Shown here in pieces: positions 43,443 to 52,054 of a stretch of DNA of 64,000 bases. The stretch is taken from NCBI RefSeq assembly GCF_020400825.1, contig NZ_JAINVH010000006.1, forward strand, positions 186,001-250,000, in the 5' to 3' direction. The position numbers and the translations under genes were made by a program. The stretch is from Streptomyces sp. HPF1205 (GTDB lineage: Bacteria > Actinomycetota > Actinomycetes > Streptomycetales > Streptomycetaceae). The notes beneath the pieces are model-generated. The model made no database searches. It saw nothing but the letters and a program-made list of their open reading frames with translations, and was not told the origin of the DNA. How positions within the stretch are numbered: position 1 is the stretch's first letter; each line of letters opens with the position of its first letter.

Positions 43443-44900
43443 CCCTCCATGAACGACCTCGTACGCGAGCACACGGCCCTCGGCGACTCCGACCTCGAAT
43501 GGCTGCACCTGCTCGTCTCGGAGTGGCAACTGCTCTCCGACCTCTCCTTCGCCGACCTGGTGCTGTGGGTGCCGACCCGGGACGGGACGCGCTACGTCTC
43601 GGTCGCCCAGATGCGGCCCAACACCGGCCCGACCTCGTACCAGGACGACATGGTCGGCCACCTGGTGCCGCGCGGCCGGCGCCCGCTGCTGGACGCGGCG
43701 CTGGACGAGGGCCGGATCGTGCGCGAGGGGGACCCGGAGTGGCGCGAGGAGGTGCCGGTGCGGGTCGAGTCCATTCCGGTACGGCGGGACGGGCGCGTGC
43801 TGGGCGTGATCGCCCGCAACACCAACCTGCTCACCGTACGCACCCCCAGCCGCCTGGAGCTCACCTACCTGCAGAGCGCCTCGGACCTGGCGCAGATGAT
43901 CGCCGCGGGGGCGTTCCCGTTCCCGGCCGAGCAGGTGGACATGGACGCCTCGCCGCGGGCCGGGGACGGGCTGATCCGGCTGGACGCCGAGGGCATGGTC
44001 CAGTACGCGAGCCCGAACGCCCTGTCGGCCTACCACCGCCTCGGCCTGGCTGCCGACCTGGTGGGGCTCCATCTGGGCAAGGCCACCGCCGAACTCGCCC
44101 CGGCCCGCGGCCCGGTGGACGAGGCGCTGGTCAAGCTGGCCAGCGGCTGGGCGCCCCGGGAGTTCGAGGTGGAGGGCGGCGACGGGGTGATCCAACTGCG
44201 TGCCATCCCGCTGAAACCCAAGGGCACCCACACCGGTTCGCTGGTCCTGCTCCGGGACGTCACGGAACTGCGCCGCCGTGAGCGGGAGTTGATCACCAAG
44301 GATGCCACCATCCGGGAGATCCACCACCGGGTGAAGAACAACCTCCAGACGGTGGCCGCCCTGCTGCGCCTGCAGGCCCGCCGGATGGACGCCGCCCCGG
44401 CCCGCGAGGCGCTGGAGGAGGCGGTGCGGCGGGTGGGCTCGATCGCCATCGTGCACGAGACGCTGTCCCAGACGCTGGACGAGAGCGTGGAGTTCGACGA
44501 GATCGCCGACCGCGTACTGGCGATGGTCGCCGAGATCTCGCCGGGCCGGGTGGCCGCCCGGCGGACCGGCAAGTTCGGAATACTGACCGCAGAGATCGCC
44601 ACGCCGCTGTCCATGGTGCTCACCGAACTGCTGCAGAACGCCCTCGAACACGGCTTCGGGCCGGGCGAGTCGGGCTCGGTCGACGTCGGCGTGGTCCGCG
44701 GGCGCGAGCTGATCACGGTCGTCGTCCAGGACGACGGGCGGGGCCTGCCCGAGGGCTTCGACGCCCAGCAGGCGGGCAACCTGGGCTTGCAGATCGTCCG
44801 CACCCTCGTCGTCGGCGAACTCGGCGGCGGCTTCGACATGGTGCCGGCCCCCGGCGGCGGGACGAAGGTCGTCCTGGAAGTGCCCCTCGAAACCCGGTGA
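43440..44900 (+). CDS. Soluble sensor histidine kinase, PdtaS type
   Basis: This 486-residue kinase has no membrane segment. It has an N-terminal GAF-like domain (about 1-150), a PAS domain (about 170-285) and a HisKA_2 dimerisation domain with IHHRVKNNLQTVAALLRLQARR (phospho-His near 295). A HATPase domain follows with ELLQNALEHGF, DDGRGLPEGF and GNLGLQIV. It matches mycobacterial PdtaS, whose partner PdtaR is an ANTAR antiterminator; no response regulator is adjacent here. A leaderless promoter precedes it. Confidence 0.92.
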   Translation: MPSMNDLVREHTALGDSDLEWLHLLVSEWQLLSDLSFADLVLWVPTRDGTRYVSVAQMRPNTGPTSYQDDMVGHLVPRGRRPLLDAALDEGRIVREGDPEWREEVPVRVESIPVRRDGRVLGVIARNTNLLTVRTPSRLELTYLQSASDLAQMIAAGAFPFPAEQVDMDASPRAGDGLIRLDAEGMVQYASPNALSAYHRLGLAADLVGLHLGKATAELAPARGPVDEALVKLASGWAPREFEVEGGDGVIQLRAIPLKPKGTHTGSLVLLRDVTELRRRERELITKDATIREIHHRVKNNLQTVAALLRLQARRMDAAPAREALEEAVRRVGSIAIVHETLSQTLDESVEFDEIADRVLAMVAEISPGRVAARRTGKFGILTAEIATPLSMVLTELLQNALEHGFGPGESGSVDVGVVRGRELITVVVQDDGRGLPEGFDAQQAGNLGLQIVRTLVVGELGGGFDMVPAPGGGTKVVLEVPLETR

Positions 44901-44924
44901 CCGCCCCCCGGCCCCCCGGGACCG

Positions 44925-45182
44925 CAGCCGGGGAGCCAAAGGCCGCGCCGGTGCCGAAAGGGAGAGCGCGCGCAGGCCGCGAGGGACGAGCGGTCGAGCA
45001 CGGTCGACCGTCGGCGCCGGGTCCGAGCGGCCGGAGGCGAGCCGGCGGAAAAACAGCCGGGGAGCCAAAGGCCGCGCCGGTGCCGAAAGGGAGAGCGCGC
45101 GCAGGCCGCGAGGGACGAGCGGCCGAGCACGGTTGACCGTCGGCGCCGGGTCCGAGCGGCCGGAGGCGAGCCGGCGGCAAAA
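44925..45182. repeat. 129-bp tandem duplication
   Basis: Copy 1 (44925-45053) and copy 2 (45054-45182) begin CAGCCGGGGAGCCAAAGG and differ at only about three bases. The unit length is a multiple of three, and an open frame runs through it, but no start or ribosome binding site supports a gene. It lies between the 3' ends of the kinase and wblE genes. A single older copy elsewhere is not visible in the window. Confidence 0.93.
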
Positions 45183-45214
45183 CAAAGGGCCCCGTACCGT
45201 CGTTGGTACGGGGC
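45183..45214 (-). terminator. Rho-independent terminator of wblE
   Basis: GCCCCGTACC/GGTACGGGGC (45189-45214) is a perfect 10-bp stem with a six-base loop. On the minus strand it is followed by CTTTGTTTT. Confidence 0.9.
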
Positions 45215-45279
45215 TCCTCGCGATGTGCTGCGCGTGTGGCAGGTGCTGCGCGCTGCGGCTCGGTGGGAATGCCAGGGAA

Positions 45280-45537
45280 TCAGGCGCTTGCGTTGCGGGC
45301 TCGGTTGCGAGCGGCGCGACGCTTCATCGCGCGGCGCTCGTCCTCACTGAGCCCACCCCAGACACCGGCGTCCTGGCCGCTCTCAAGCGCCCACTGCAGG
45401 CACTGCTCCATGACGGGGCAGCGGCGGCAGACGGCCTTGGCTTCCTCGATCTGCAGCAGCGCAGGACCGGTGTTGCCGATGGGGAAGAAGAGCTCGGGGT
45501 CTTCCTCGCGGCAAACGGCGCGGTGACGCCAGTCCAT
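45280..45537 (-). CDS. wblE: WhiB-family iron-sulfur regulator WblE (WhiB1 orthologue)
   Basis: This 85-residue protein binds a [4Fe-4S] cluster through Cys9, Cys37, Cys40 and Cys46. The GVWGG turn (58-62) and a basic C-terminal helix (ERRAMKRRAARNRARN) follow. The MDWRH...EDPELFFPIGNTGPA sequence identifies the WblE/WhiB1 branch, which binds the principal sigma factor and responds to nitric oxide in mycobacteria. GGAGTTGGAG precedes the ATG. A Crp-like site is upstream and a terminator downstream. Confidence 0.95.
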   Translation of the reverse strand: MDWRHRAVCREEDPELFFPIGNTGPALLQIEEAKAVCRRCPVMEQCLQWALESGQDAGVWGGLSEDERRAMKRRAARNRARNASA

Positions 45538-45861
45538 GGCTGCTCCAACTCCTTGTGTGACAAGCACATAGCTTGTGAATGTGAACGCTTTCACGAATCC
45601 CTTCACAGGGAACGGGACGCCACCCAGCCTCACGGCTGGTGCGGTCCCGCTGGGTGTGAAGTGGAGGATTCGGGCTCTCACGGGGGCCGTCTACCCGGCC
45701 CGTCCCGATCGCCACCTAGAGACTCGCAAACCTCGGCGGGAGATACAACCCCTTCAGGAACTTTTTTTTGGATTCCTCGGTGTCGCCTCGATCACAGCCG
45801 TACTTCCATGGGGTGCAGGGCAGGCTAAACGTTCGAGTAAAAGGACTTTAGGCTCTTCGAC
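45538..45861. promoter_or_regulatory. wblE upstream region
   Basis: This 324-base region is more AT-rich than its surroundings. It contains the Crp-like site and several GTGAA/TTCAC half-sites (45575-45606), CTATGT (minus strand, near 45566) as a possible -10, and an eight-T run near 45763. No gene is seen. Confidence 0.65.
45580..45595. promoter_or_regulatory. Crp-like site in wblE promoter
   Basis: TGTGA-ACGCTT-TCACG matches TGTGA-N6-TCACA at nine of ten positions. Extra GTGAA and TTCAC half-sites flank it. It lies 43-58 bases upstream of the wblE start codon. Mycobacterial whiB1 is a known Crp target, so conservation is plausible. Confidence 0.65.
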
Positions 45862-46830
45862 TTACACAATCACACGCAGTGCACGGCGTACGCCTGTGAA
45901 GGTCACACTCGTACGCAGCCCGAGGTGGTCACCGTCCACCTGGAAGGGCAGTGGCGCCTGCGAATGCAAGGTGAAGTCCGTCAGATCGTGCAGGCTGAGG
46001 GCATGCTTGCCCTGCGGGCCCCGTTCCGGGGTGGAACGGAGCAATTGCGCGGCGTAACGCGTGCCCGACATCGTGGACATCTTGGTGACGCCCAGCAGGT
46101 CGAGGGCGGTGTCGAAGGACGCCGCGGGGGAGGCGTACACCGGCCGGTTGCCGATGTACGTCCACGGCGCGGTGTTGCAGATTATCGCCGTCGCCAGCCC
46201 TTGGACCGCCTCCTCGCCGGGCCGCTCCAGGGTGATCGTGCCCTTGCGGCGGTGCGGGTCGGCCAGGAACTGGCGGGCGACCTGCCGCAGGTACAGCGAG
46301 GGCGTGGAGCGCTTGCCCAACTCCCTTTGCTGCTCCACCCGTCCGATGACCCCGGCGTCGAACCCCAGCCCCGCGCAGAAGGTGAACCAGCGCTCCGGCA
46401 CGCCCTCGTCCTCGGTGCCGCGCGTGCCCCCGGCCAGCCCCAGGCCGACGGTACGGGTGGAGCCGGCCCGCAGCGCGTCCAGCAGCGCCCCGGTCGCCTC
46501 CACGGCGTCGTTGGGCAGGCCCAGCGCGCGGGCGAAGACGTTGGTGGAGCCGCCGGGCACCACCGCGAGCTTGGGCAGGGCGTCCGGGTCGGGGCCGTGG
46601 TGCAGCAGGCCGTTGACGATCTCGTTGACGGTGCCGTCGCCGCCGAGCGAGACGACGAGCTCCACCGAGCCGCTCTCCGCGGCCCTGCGGGCCAGGTCAC
46701 GGGCGTGCCCCCGGTACTCGGTGGTCGCCACGTCCAGTTTCAGATCGCTGGACAGCGCGGTGCCGATCACCTCACGGACTCTGGCGCTTGTGGTGGTGGC
46801 GGCAGGGTTGACCACGAGGAGAGCACGCAT
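45862..46830 (-). CDS. Diacylglycerol kinase catalytic-domain protein
   Basis: This 322-residue lipid kinase of the DagK/YegS family has the nucleotide-binding loop SLGGDGTVNE (61-70), VVPGGSTNVFARALGLP (the GGTxN-like motif) and a FTFCAGLGFDAGVI motif. It would phosphorylate diacylglycerol or a related lipid, using ATP at the membrane surface. TACGCT (46838-46843, minus strand) is exactly seven bases before the ATG, so it is probably leaderless. Its promoter overlaps that of the divergent gene. Confidence 0.9.
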   Translation of the reverse strand: MRALLVVNPAATTTSARVREVIGTALSSDLKLDVATTEYRGHARDLARRAAESGSVELVVSLGGDGTVNEIVNGLLHHGPDPDALPKLAVVPGGSTNVFARALGLPNDAVEATGALLDALRAGSTRTVGLGLAGGTRGTEDEGVPERWFTFCAGLGFDAGVIGRVEQQRELGKRSTPSLYLRQVARQFLADPHRRKGTITLERPGEEAVQGLATAIICNTAPWTYIGNRPVYASPAASFDTALDLLGVTKMSTMSGTRYAAQLLRSTPERGPQGKHALSLHDLTDFTLHSQAPLPFQVDGDHLGLRTSVTFTGVRRALRVIV

Positions 46831-46837
46831 GGTCGAC

Positions 46838-46871
46838 AGCGTACCCAGCGCGTTTCGGCCCGGGCTACGCT
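46838..46871. promoter_or_regulatory. Overlapping divergent leaderless promoters
   Basis: TACGCT on the minus strand (46838-46843) and TACGCT on the plus strand (46866-46871) each lie seven bases before a start codon (ATG 46830 and GTG 46879). Their -35 regions must cross, so the two genes probably compete for polymerase. Confidence 0.6.
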
Positions 46872-46878
46872 GGCCGTT

Positions 46879-47523
46879 GTGAGCAATTCGTCCAAGCGCT
46901 CCCGGGCCGGTGGGGCCCGGCCCGCGCAGAAGCAGAAGCAGGGCGCGGCCGGCCGCCCCGGGGACGCCGCGGCGCGCGAGGCGGCCGGGGCCGCGGGCAC
47001 TGCCGGGGCGCCCGGGAAGGCCGCGGGGGCCGCCGGGGCCGGGAAGGCCGCTTCGGCCGTGCGGCGCGCGGCTGTGTCGCCCGCGTCGGCCGGGAAACCC
47101 GTGTCGCCCGCCGGCGGCGCGGCCGAGGGGCCCGAGGGGACGGCGGGCGGGACGCCCACGCTGCGGCTGACGCTCGCCGCCGGTGTGGCGGCCGTGGAGG
47201 GGCTCGCCGTGGCGGCCTGGGGGATCGGGACGTGCTTCACCGGCGGGAGCAACGCGGTGCCCGCCGGTCTGCTGCTGCTGGTGTTCGCGGCGATCCCGCT
47301 GTTCGCCGCGTACGGCCTGCGCAAGGCCCGCCGCTGGAGCCGCGGGCCCGCGCTGATCATGCAGCTCATCTCGCTGCCGCTGGCCTGGACGATGCTGGGC
47401 AGCGGCGGCCCCGCCATCCCGGCCGGGATCGCGCTCGGCGTGCTGGCGCTGACCGCCGCCGTGCTCCTGGTCCACCCCGCCGCCACCGACGCCCTCGGCA
47501 TCAAGCGGACGGCGTCCTCGTAA
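46879..47523 (+). CDS. Integral membrane protein with Ala/Gly-rich N-terminus
   Basis: This 214-residue protein has a basic, low-complexity N-terminal 95 residues (Ala/Gly/Lys/Arg). About three to four hydrophobic segments follow (TLAAGVAAVEGLAVAAWG, AGLLLLVFAAIPLFAAYGL, ALIMQLISLPLAWTML, GIALGVLALTAAVLLV). The family has no known function. The start is fixed by TACGCT seven bases upstream. It is divergent from the diacylglycerol kinase gene. Confidence 0.8.
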   Translation: MSNSSKRSRAGGARPAQKQKQGAAGRPGDAAAREAAGAAGTAGAPGKAAGAAGAGKAASAVRRAAVSPASAGKPVSPAGGAAEGPEGTAGGTPTLRLTLAAGVAAVEGLAVAAWGIGTCFTGGSNAVPAGLLLLVFAAIPLFAAYGLRKARRWSRGPALIMQLISLPLAWTMLGSGGPAIPAGIALGVLALTAAVLLVHPAATDALGIKRTASS

Positions 47524-47593
47524 CACCCGCCCGCCCGGCCGCTCCCCGGCTTCTCCCGGGCTTCTCCCGGGCCACTGTCCGGCTACTCGTCGG

Positions 47594-48694
47594 CTATTCG
47601 TCGATCAGCAGCTTGTCCCGCAGCTGGGCCAGGGTGCGGGCCAGCAGGCGGGAGACGTGCATCTGGGAGATGCCGACCTCCTGGGCGATCTGCGACTGGG
47701 TCATGTTGCCGAAGAAGCGCAGCAGCAGAATCGTCTTCTCGCGCGGCGGGAGCTGCTCCAGCAGCGGCTTGAGGGACTCGCGGTACTCCACGCCCTCCAG
47801 CGCCTCGTCCTCCGAGCCGAGCGTGTCGGCGACCGCCGGCGACTCGTCGTCGGTGTCGGGGACGTCCAGGGAGAGCGTGCTGTACGCGTTGGCGGACTCC
47901 AGCCCCTCCAGCACCTCCTCCTCGGAGATCTTCAGGTGCTCGGCCAGCTCGTGCACCGTCGGCGCGCGGCCGTGCCGCTGGGACAGCTCGCCGGTCGCGG
48001 TGGTCAGCGCCAGCCGCAGCTCCTGCAGGCGGCGCGGCACCCGCACCGCCCAGCCCTTGTCCCGGAAGTGCCGCTTGATCTCGCCGACCACGGTCGGCGT
48101 CGCGTACGTGGAGAACTCCACCCCGCGCTCGACGTCGAACCGGTCGACCGACTTGATCAGCCCGATCGTGGCGACCTGGGTGAGGTCGTCCAGCGGCTCG
48201 CCCCGGTTGCGGAACCGCCGGGCCAGGTGCTCGACCAGCGGCAGGTGCATGCGGACCAGCTGGTTGCGCAGCTCGGCGCGCTCGGGCGAGCCCTCCGGCA
48301 GCCGGCTCAGCTCGATGAACAGTGCCCGGGCCCCCGACCTGTCGTGCGGGTCGTGCGGCTCGTACGGACCGGCCTGCCGGTCGGCGGGCGCCTCGTGCTC
48401 GGGCCGCCCGGCCCCACCGGCCCCACCGGCCGCTTCGCCGCCGGTCTGCGCCACGTGCTCGTGCTGCTCCATCGGGTCCGCCTGCTCCGCCTGCTCCGCC
48501 GCTTGTGAGACTTCCCTGTGCTGGTCCCGGCGGGCGCGCGTGCCGGGCTCCGGATGCGGTCTGGCCGCCGCGTGGCCCCGGCCCGCGGGCCCGGCCCCCG
48601 CGGGGTCGGGCTGCTGGGCGGGCACGGAAGCACGGCCCCGCGCCGCGGGGGTCTCGTGCTCGGCCGGGATGCCGGGGCTGTCTGACGGCTTCAC
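47594..48694 (-). CDS. sigH: SigB/SigF-type stress sigma factor (SigH)
   Basis: This 366-residue group-3 sigma factor has a long unordered Ala/Pro/Glu-rich N-terminal extension (about 1-120). Regions 2 (LVRMHLPLVEHLARRF; DDLTQVATIGLIKSVDRFD), 3 and 4 (MTQSQIAQEVGISQMHVSRLLARTL) follow. Position next to an RsbW-type gene and near wblE matches S. coelicolor sigH, which serves osmotic stress and aerial development. GTG 48694 overlaps the anti-sigma stop (GTGA). The long extension could hold alternative starts or processing sites. Confidence 0.88.
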   Translation of the reverse strand: MKPSDSPGIPAEHETPAARGRASVPAQQPDPAGAGPAGRGHAAARPHPEPGTRARRDQHREVSQAAEQAEQADPMEQHEHVAQTGGEAAGGAGGAGRPEHEAPADRQAGPYEPHDPHDRSGARALFIELSRLPEGSPERAELRNQLVRMHLPLVEHLARRFRNRGEPLDDLTQVATIGLIKSVDRFDVERGVEFSTYATPTVVGEIKRHFRDKGWAVRVPRRLQELRLALTTATGELSQRHGRAPTVHELAEHLKISEEEVLEGLESANAYSTLSLDVPDTDDESPAVADTLGSEDEALEGVEYRESLKPLLEQLPPREKTILLLRFFGNMTQSQIAQEVGISQMHVSRLLARTLAQLRDKLLIDE

Positions 48695-49116
48695 GACAGT
48701 CCTGGGACGGCGCCGCGCTTCTTGTGCAGGCTGATGCTGACCGTCCGGTCCTCGGCCACTGTGGAGTCCACCTCACCGGCGAGGGCGGACAGCACCGTCC
48801 AGGCGAAGGTGTCCCGCTCCGGGGCGCGGCCGTCCGTGGTCGGGGCGGACACGGTGACCCACAGCGAGTCGCCCACCAGGCGGAACACACAGCTCAGCAC
48901 CGATCCTGGGACCGCCTGCTGCAAGAGGATCGCGCACGCCTCGTCCACCGCGATGCGCAGATCCTCGATCTCGTCGAGGGTGAAGTCCAGTCGTGCCGCG
49001 AGTCCGGCCGTGGCCGTACGCAGCACCGACAGATACGCCCCCGCAGCGGGCAACCGGACCTCGACGAAGTCCTTCGACCCGGGCTCGCCTGCGATCTGGG
49101 ACACCCTCACCTCCAC
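48691..49116 (-). CDS. RsbW-type anti-sigma factor (PrsH/UshX-like)
   Basis: This 141-residue HATPase protein has the N-box IAVDEACAILLQQA (about 55-68) and a C-terminal DRTVSISLHKK strand. It resembles RsbW/SpoIIAB switch kinases. By gene order it is the antagonist of the sigma factor encoded directly downstream with a 4-base overlap. The GTG at 49116 is the likely start; other upstream starts cannot be excluded. The anti-anti-sigma is not in the window. Confidence 0.87.
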   Translation of the reverse strand: MEVRVSQIAGEPGSKDFVEVRLPAAGAYLSVLRTATAGLAARLDFTLDEIEDLRIAVDEACAILLQQAVPGSVLSCVFRLVGDSLWVTVSAPTTDGRAPERDTFAWTVLSALAGEVDSTVAEDRTVSISLHKKRGAVPGLS

Positions 49117-49259
49117 AGTGGCACACAGTCATTGCTCTGGTTCGCAGCGACGCTACCGCGATCCCCGCCCCGGTGTCGCCCGGGCGGAGTACGGCGGCCG
49201 CCTCGTCTGTCACCCATGGTAAGCGTACGAGTACGGACCGTGGGTAGGGGTTCGAGGTC

Positions 49260-49805
<546 letters not shown>

Positions 49806-49869
49806 GCCTTCCAGGGTACGGCCGGAGGTCCCGGGCCGCGTAAGAGCGTCCACGCCCCGGTCGGGCCGC

Positions 49870-50766
49870 TCAGCCGGTGATCACCGCGGCCACCCGGGTG
49901 CCCGGCGCGAAGGCGCCCTCGCGTACCAGCGCGAAGACCCCGTACAGCATCTTGGCGACGTAGGTGCGGTCCAGGGGCAGGCCGTGGCGGGCGGTGAAGT
50001 CGGCGGCGAACTCCTCCAGGGCCGGGGTGGTGCGCGCGTAGCCGCCGTGGTGGAAGCGCGTGTCGAGGTGCCAGCGGCCGCACGGCCCGCCGAAGGCGGC
50101 GGTCTGCAGCGCGCGCACGTCGCCGGCGAGGAACCCGCCGCCGCGCAGCACCGGGAAGCCGATCGCCCGCCGCCCGGGACCCAGCCCGGCCGCGAGCCCC
50201 GCCAGGGTGCCGCCGGTGCCGCACGCCACCGCGGCGACGTCCACCGCGTCCCGCAGCTCCCGGCCGAGTTCCGCGCAGCCGCGCGCGGCCAGGGCGTTCG
50301 AACCGCCCTCCGGCAGCACGTAGGCCCGGCCGTGCCGGTCCAGCAGCGCCGCCAGCACCTCCGGCTCGGTCTTGCGGCGGTACGTGGCGCGGTCCACGAA
50401 CTCCAGCACCATGCCGTCGGCCGCGGCCCGGGCCAGCGAGTCGTTGAGCGGCCGGCCGGCCAGTTCCTCGCCGCGGACCACGCCGATCGTGCGCATGCCG
50501 CACAGGCGGCCGGCGGCGGCGGTGGCGCGCAGGTGGTTGGAGTACGCCCCGCCGAACGTCAGCAGGGTGTCGTGGCCGGCCGCGGCCGCCTCGGCCAGGT
50601 TCGGGCGCAGCTTGCGGAACTTGTTGCCGACCAGCCGGGGATGGACCAGGTCGTCGCGCTTGAGCAGGAGGGTCACCCCGCGCGCGGCCGTCCGGTCGTC
50701 CGCGACGGGCTGGAGGGGCGAGGGCAGGGCGGCGGTCAGGTCGGGTTCTGCGGTCACGCCGTCCAT
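49870..50766 (-). CDS. ACC deaminase / D-cysteine desulfhydrase family PLP enzyme
   Basis: This 298-residue fold-type II PLP enzyme has LVGNKFRKL (Lys49 as Schiff-base lysine), FGGAYSNHLRATAAAG for the carboxylate, and ACGTGGTLAGLAAGL for the phosphate. D-cysteine desulfhydrase or a related amino-acid lyase is more likely than true ACC deaminase, but the active-site residues do not decide it. The ATG is at 50766; a GTGCGGG heptamer tract lies immediately upstream where the promoter should be. Confidence 0.85.
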   Translation of the reverse strand: MDGVTAEPDLTAALPSPLQPVADDRTAARGVTLLLKRDDLVHPRLVGNKFRKLRPNLAEAAAAGHDTLLTFGGAYSNHLRATAAAGRLCGMRTIGVVRGEELAGRPLNDSLARAAADGMVLEFVDRATYRRKTEPEVLAALLDRHGRAYVLPEGGSNALAARGCAELGRELRDAVDVAAVACGTGGTLAGLAAGLGPGRRAIGFPVLRGGGFLAGDVRALQTAAFGGPCGRWHLDTRFHHGGYARTTPALEEFAADFTARHGLPLDRTYVAKMLYGVFALVREGAFAPGTRVAAVITG

Positions 50767-50767
50767 G

Positions 50768-50800
50768 GTGCGGGGTGCGGGGTGCGGGGTGCGGGGTGCG
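50768..50800. repeat. Heptamer tandem repeat GTGCGGG
   Basis: Four perfect GTGCGGG units (50768-50795) and a partial fifth lie one base upstream of the PLP-enzyme start codon, inside the leader or ribosome binding site region. Confidence 0.92.
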
Positions 50801-50960
50801 CTCGCGGGGCGCGGGCGCGGGGAGCGGGGCGCAGGACCGGGGGCCTGGCGCGAGCGCGCCACGTGTCACCCCGGGCGCGTGACAGTCCTGCGGCGGGTCC
50901 GCGCCGGGGAAAATGCCGCACCGGGCCCCATGAGGGCGGTTCAGCGGGCATTCTTCTGCC

Positions 50961-51887
50961 GTGCAGGAAAAAACGGCGGGGCGCGGCGGCTCCCCACATC
51001 GGGGCGTCACTGCGGCCAGTGACGCGGGCGGCTCGGGCGACGCGCTGACCGCGACCGTACGCGGACTGCTGCCCTCGCTGACGCCCGCGGCCGCCCGGAT
51101 CGCCTCCCTGATCGTGGAGGATCCCGCGCAGGTGGCGCGGAGCACGATCTCGGAGCTCAGCGCGCTGGCGGGCACCAGCGAGTCGTCGATCGTGCGCACC
51201 GCGCGGGCGCTGGGCTTCGCCGGGTACCCGGAGCTGCGGCTGGCACTGGCGGCCTCGGCGGCGCGGCAGGGCGGGAGGCCGACGCTCAGCTCGGGGATCA
51301 CCCCGGACGACTCCGCCGAGGAGGTCGTCGCCAAGCTGGTGCACACCGAGTCGCAGGCGGTGCTGGAGACGGCCACCCAGCTGGACGCCGACCAGTTGCG
51401 GGGGGCGGTGGCGGCTGTGTGCGGTGGCGGGCAGCTCCACATCGCCGGGGTCGGCGCGTCGGGGCTGGTCGCGCAGGACCTCCAGCAGAAGCTGGCGCGG
51501 ATAGGCCGCCCGTGCCACGCGCACGGCGACTCGCAGTCCGCGCTCACCAGTGCCGTCCTGCTCGGCGAGGCGGACGTCTTCCTCGCCGTGTCGCACTCGG
51601 GCGAGAGCCGGGACGTCCTGGAGCCGCTGCGCCGGGCGTCCGCGCAGGGCGCGACCACCGTGGTGATCACCAACCACCCGCTGTCCACCGCGGCCCGGCT
51701 CGCCGACTTCGTGCTGGTGTCGGCGGGCCGGGAGACGACGTTCCGGCCCGGCGCGATGGCGAGCCGGATCAGCCAGCTCGTCGTGGTGGACTGCCTGTTC
51801 GTCTGCGTGGCGCAGCGCACGTACGACAGGTCGAGCCGTGCGCTGCGCCTCACGCACCAGGCGCTGGAGGGCGACCGCGCCAAGTAG
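50961..51887 (+). CDS. MurR/RpiR-family regulator
   Basis: This 308-residue protein has an N-terminal RpiR helix-turn-helix (about 30-105, STISELSALAGTSESSIVRTARALGF) and a C-terminal SIS sugar-phosphate domain (about 145-280). The SIS domain contains IAGVGASGLVAQDLQQKL and FLAVSHSGESRDVLEPL. Such regulators respond to sugar phosphates or amino-sugar phosphates. A CATTCT element six bases before the GTG suggests a leaderless mRNA. It is divergent from the PLP-enzyme gene. Confidence 0.88.
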   Translation: MQEKTAGRGGSPHRGVTAASDAGGSGDALTATVRGLLPSLTPAAARIASLIVEDPAQVARSTISELSALAGTSESSIVRTARALGFAGYPELRLALAASAARQGGRPTLSSGITPDDSAEEVVAKLVHTESQAVLETATQLDADQLRGAVAAVCGGGQLHIAGVGASGLVAQDLQQKLARIGRPCHAHGDSQSALTSAVLLGEADVFLAVSHSGESRDVLEPLRRASAQGATTVVITNHPLSTAARLADFVLVSAGRETTFRPGAMASRISQLVVVDCLFVCVAQRTYDRSSRALRLTHQALEGDRAK

Positions 51888-51894
51888 CGGCGGC

Positions 51895-51955
51895 GGGCGC
51901 CTTCGCACGCCGCACCCGAGCCCGTGGCCGGGCCGGTCGGTGCGGCGAGGCGCCC
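51895..51955. terminator. Bidirectional hairpin between convergent genes
   Basis: GGGCGCCT...CGCCGCACC pairs with GGTGCGGCG-AGGCGCCC: a 9-bp plus 8-bp stem with a five-base bulge. It lies just after the RpiR stop. Downstream, 52018-52046 holds three GGTCCGGTGGC-like units. Confidence 0.7.
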
Positions 51956-52054
51956 GGCATCAGTCACGGCTCCGGCGGCGTGCGCGGTCGACACGGCCGC
52001 ATGCGTGCCGGTGCCGGTCCGGTGGCGGTCCGGTGGCGGTCCGAATGGCGGCGG

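Noticed and set aside
44897..45136. 79-residue ORF through the 129-bp duplication
   Set aside because: It is open only because the unit is a multiple of three. It has no ribosome binding site and overlaps the kinase stop.
48773..49213. 146-residue minus ORF with a TACGCT box upstream
   Set aside because: It is in a different frame from the RsbW-type gene and lacks HATPase motifs, so it is likely a shadow.
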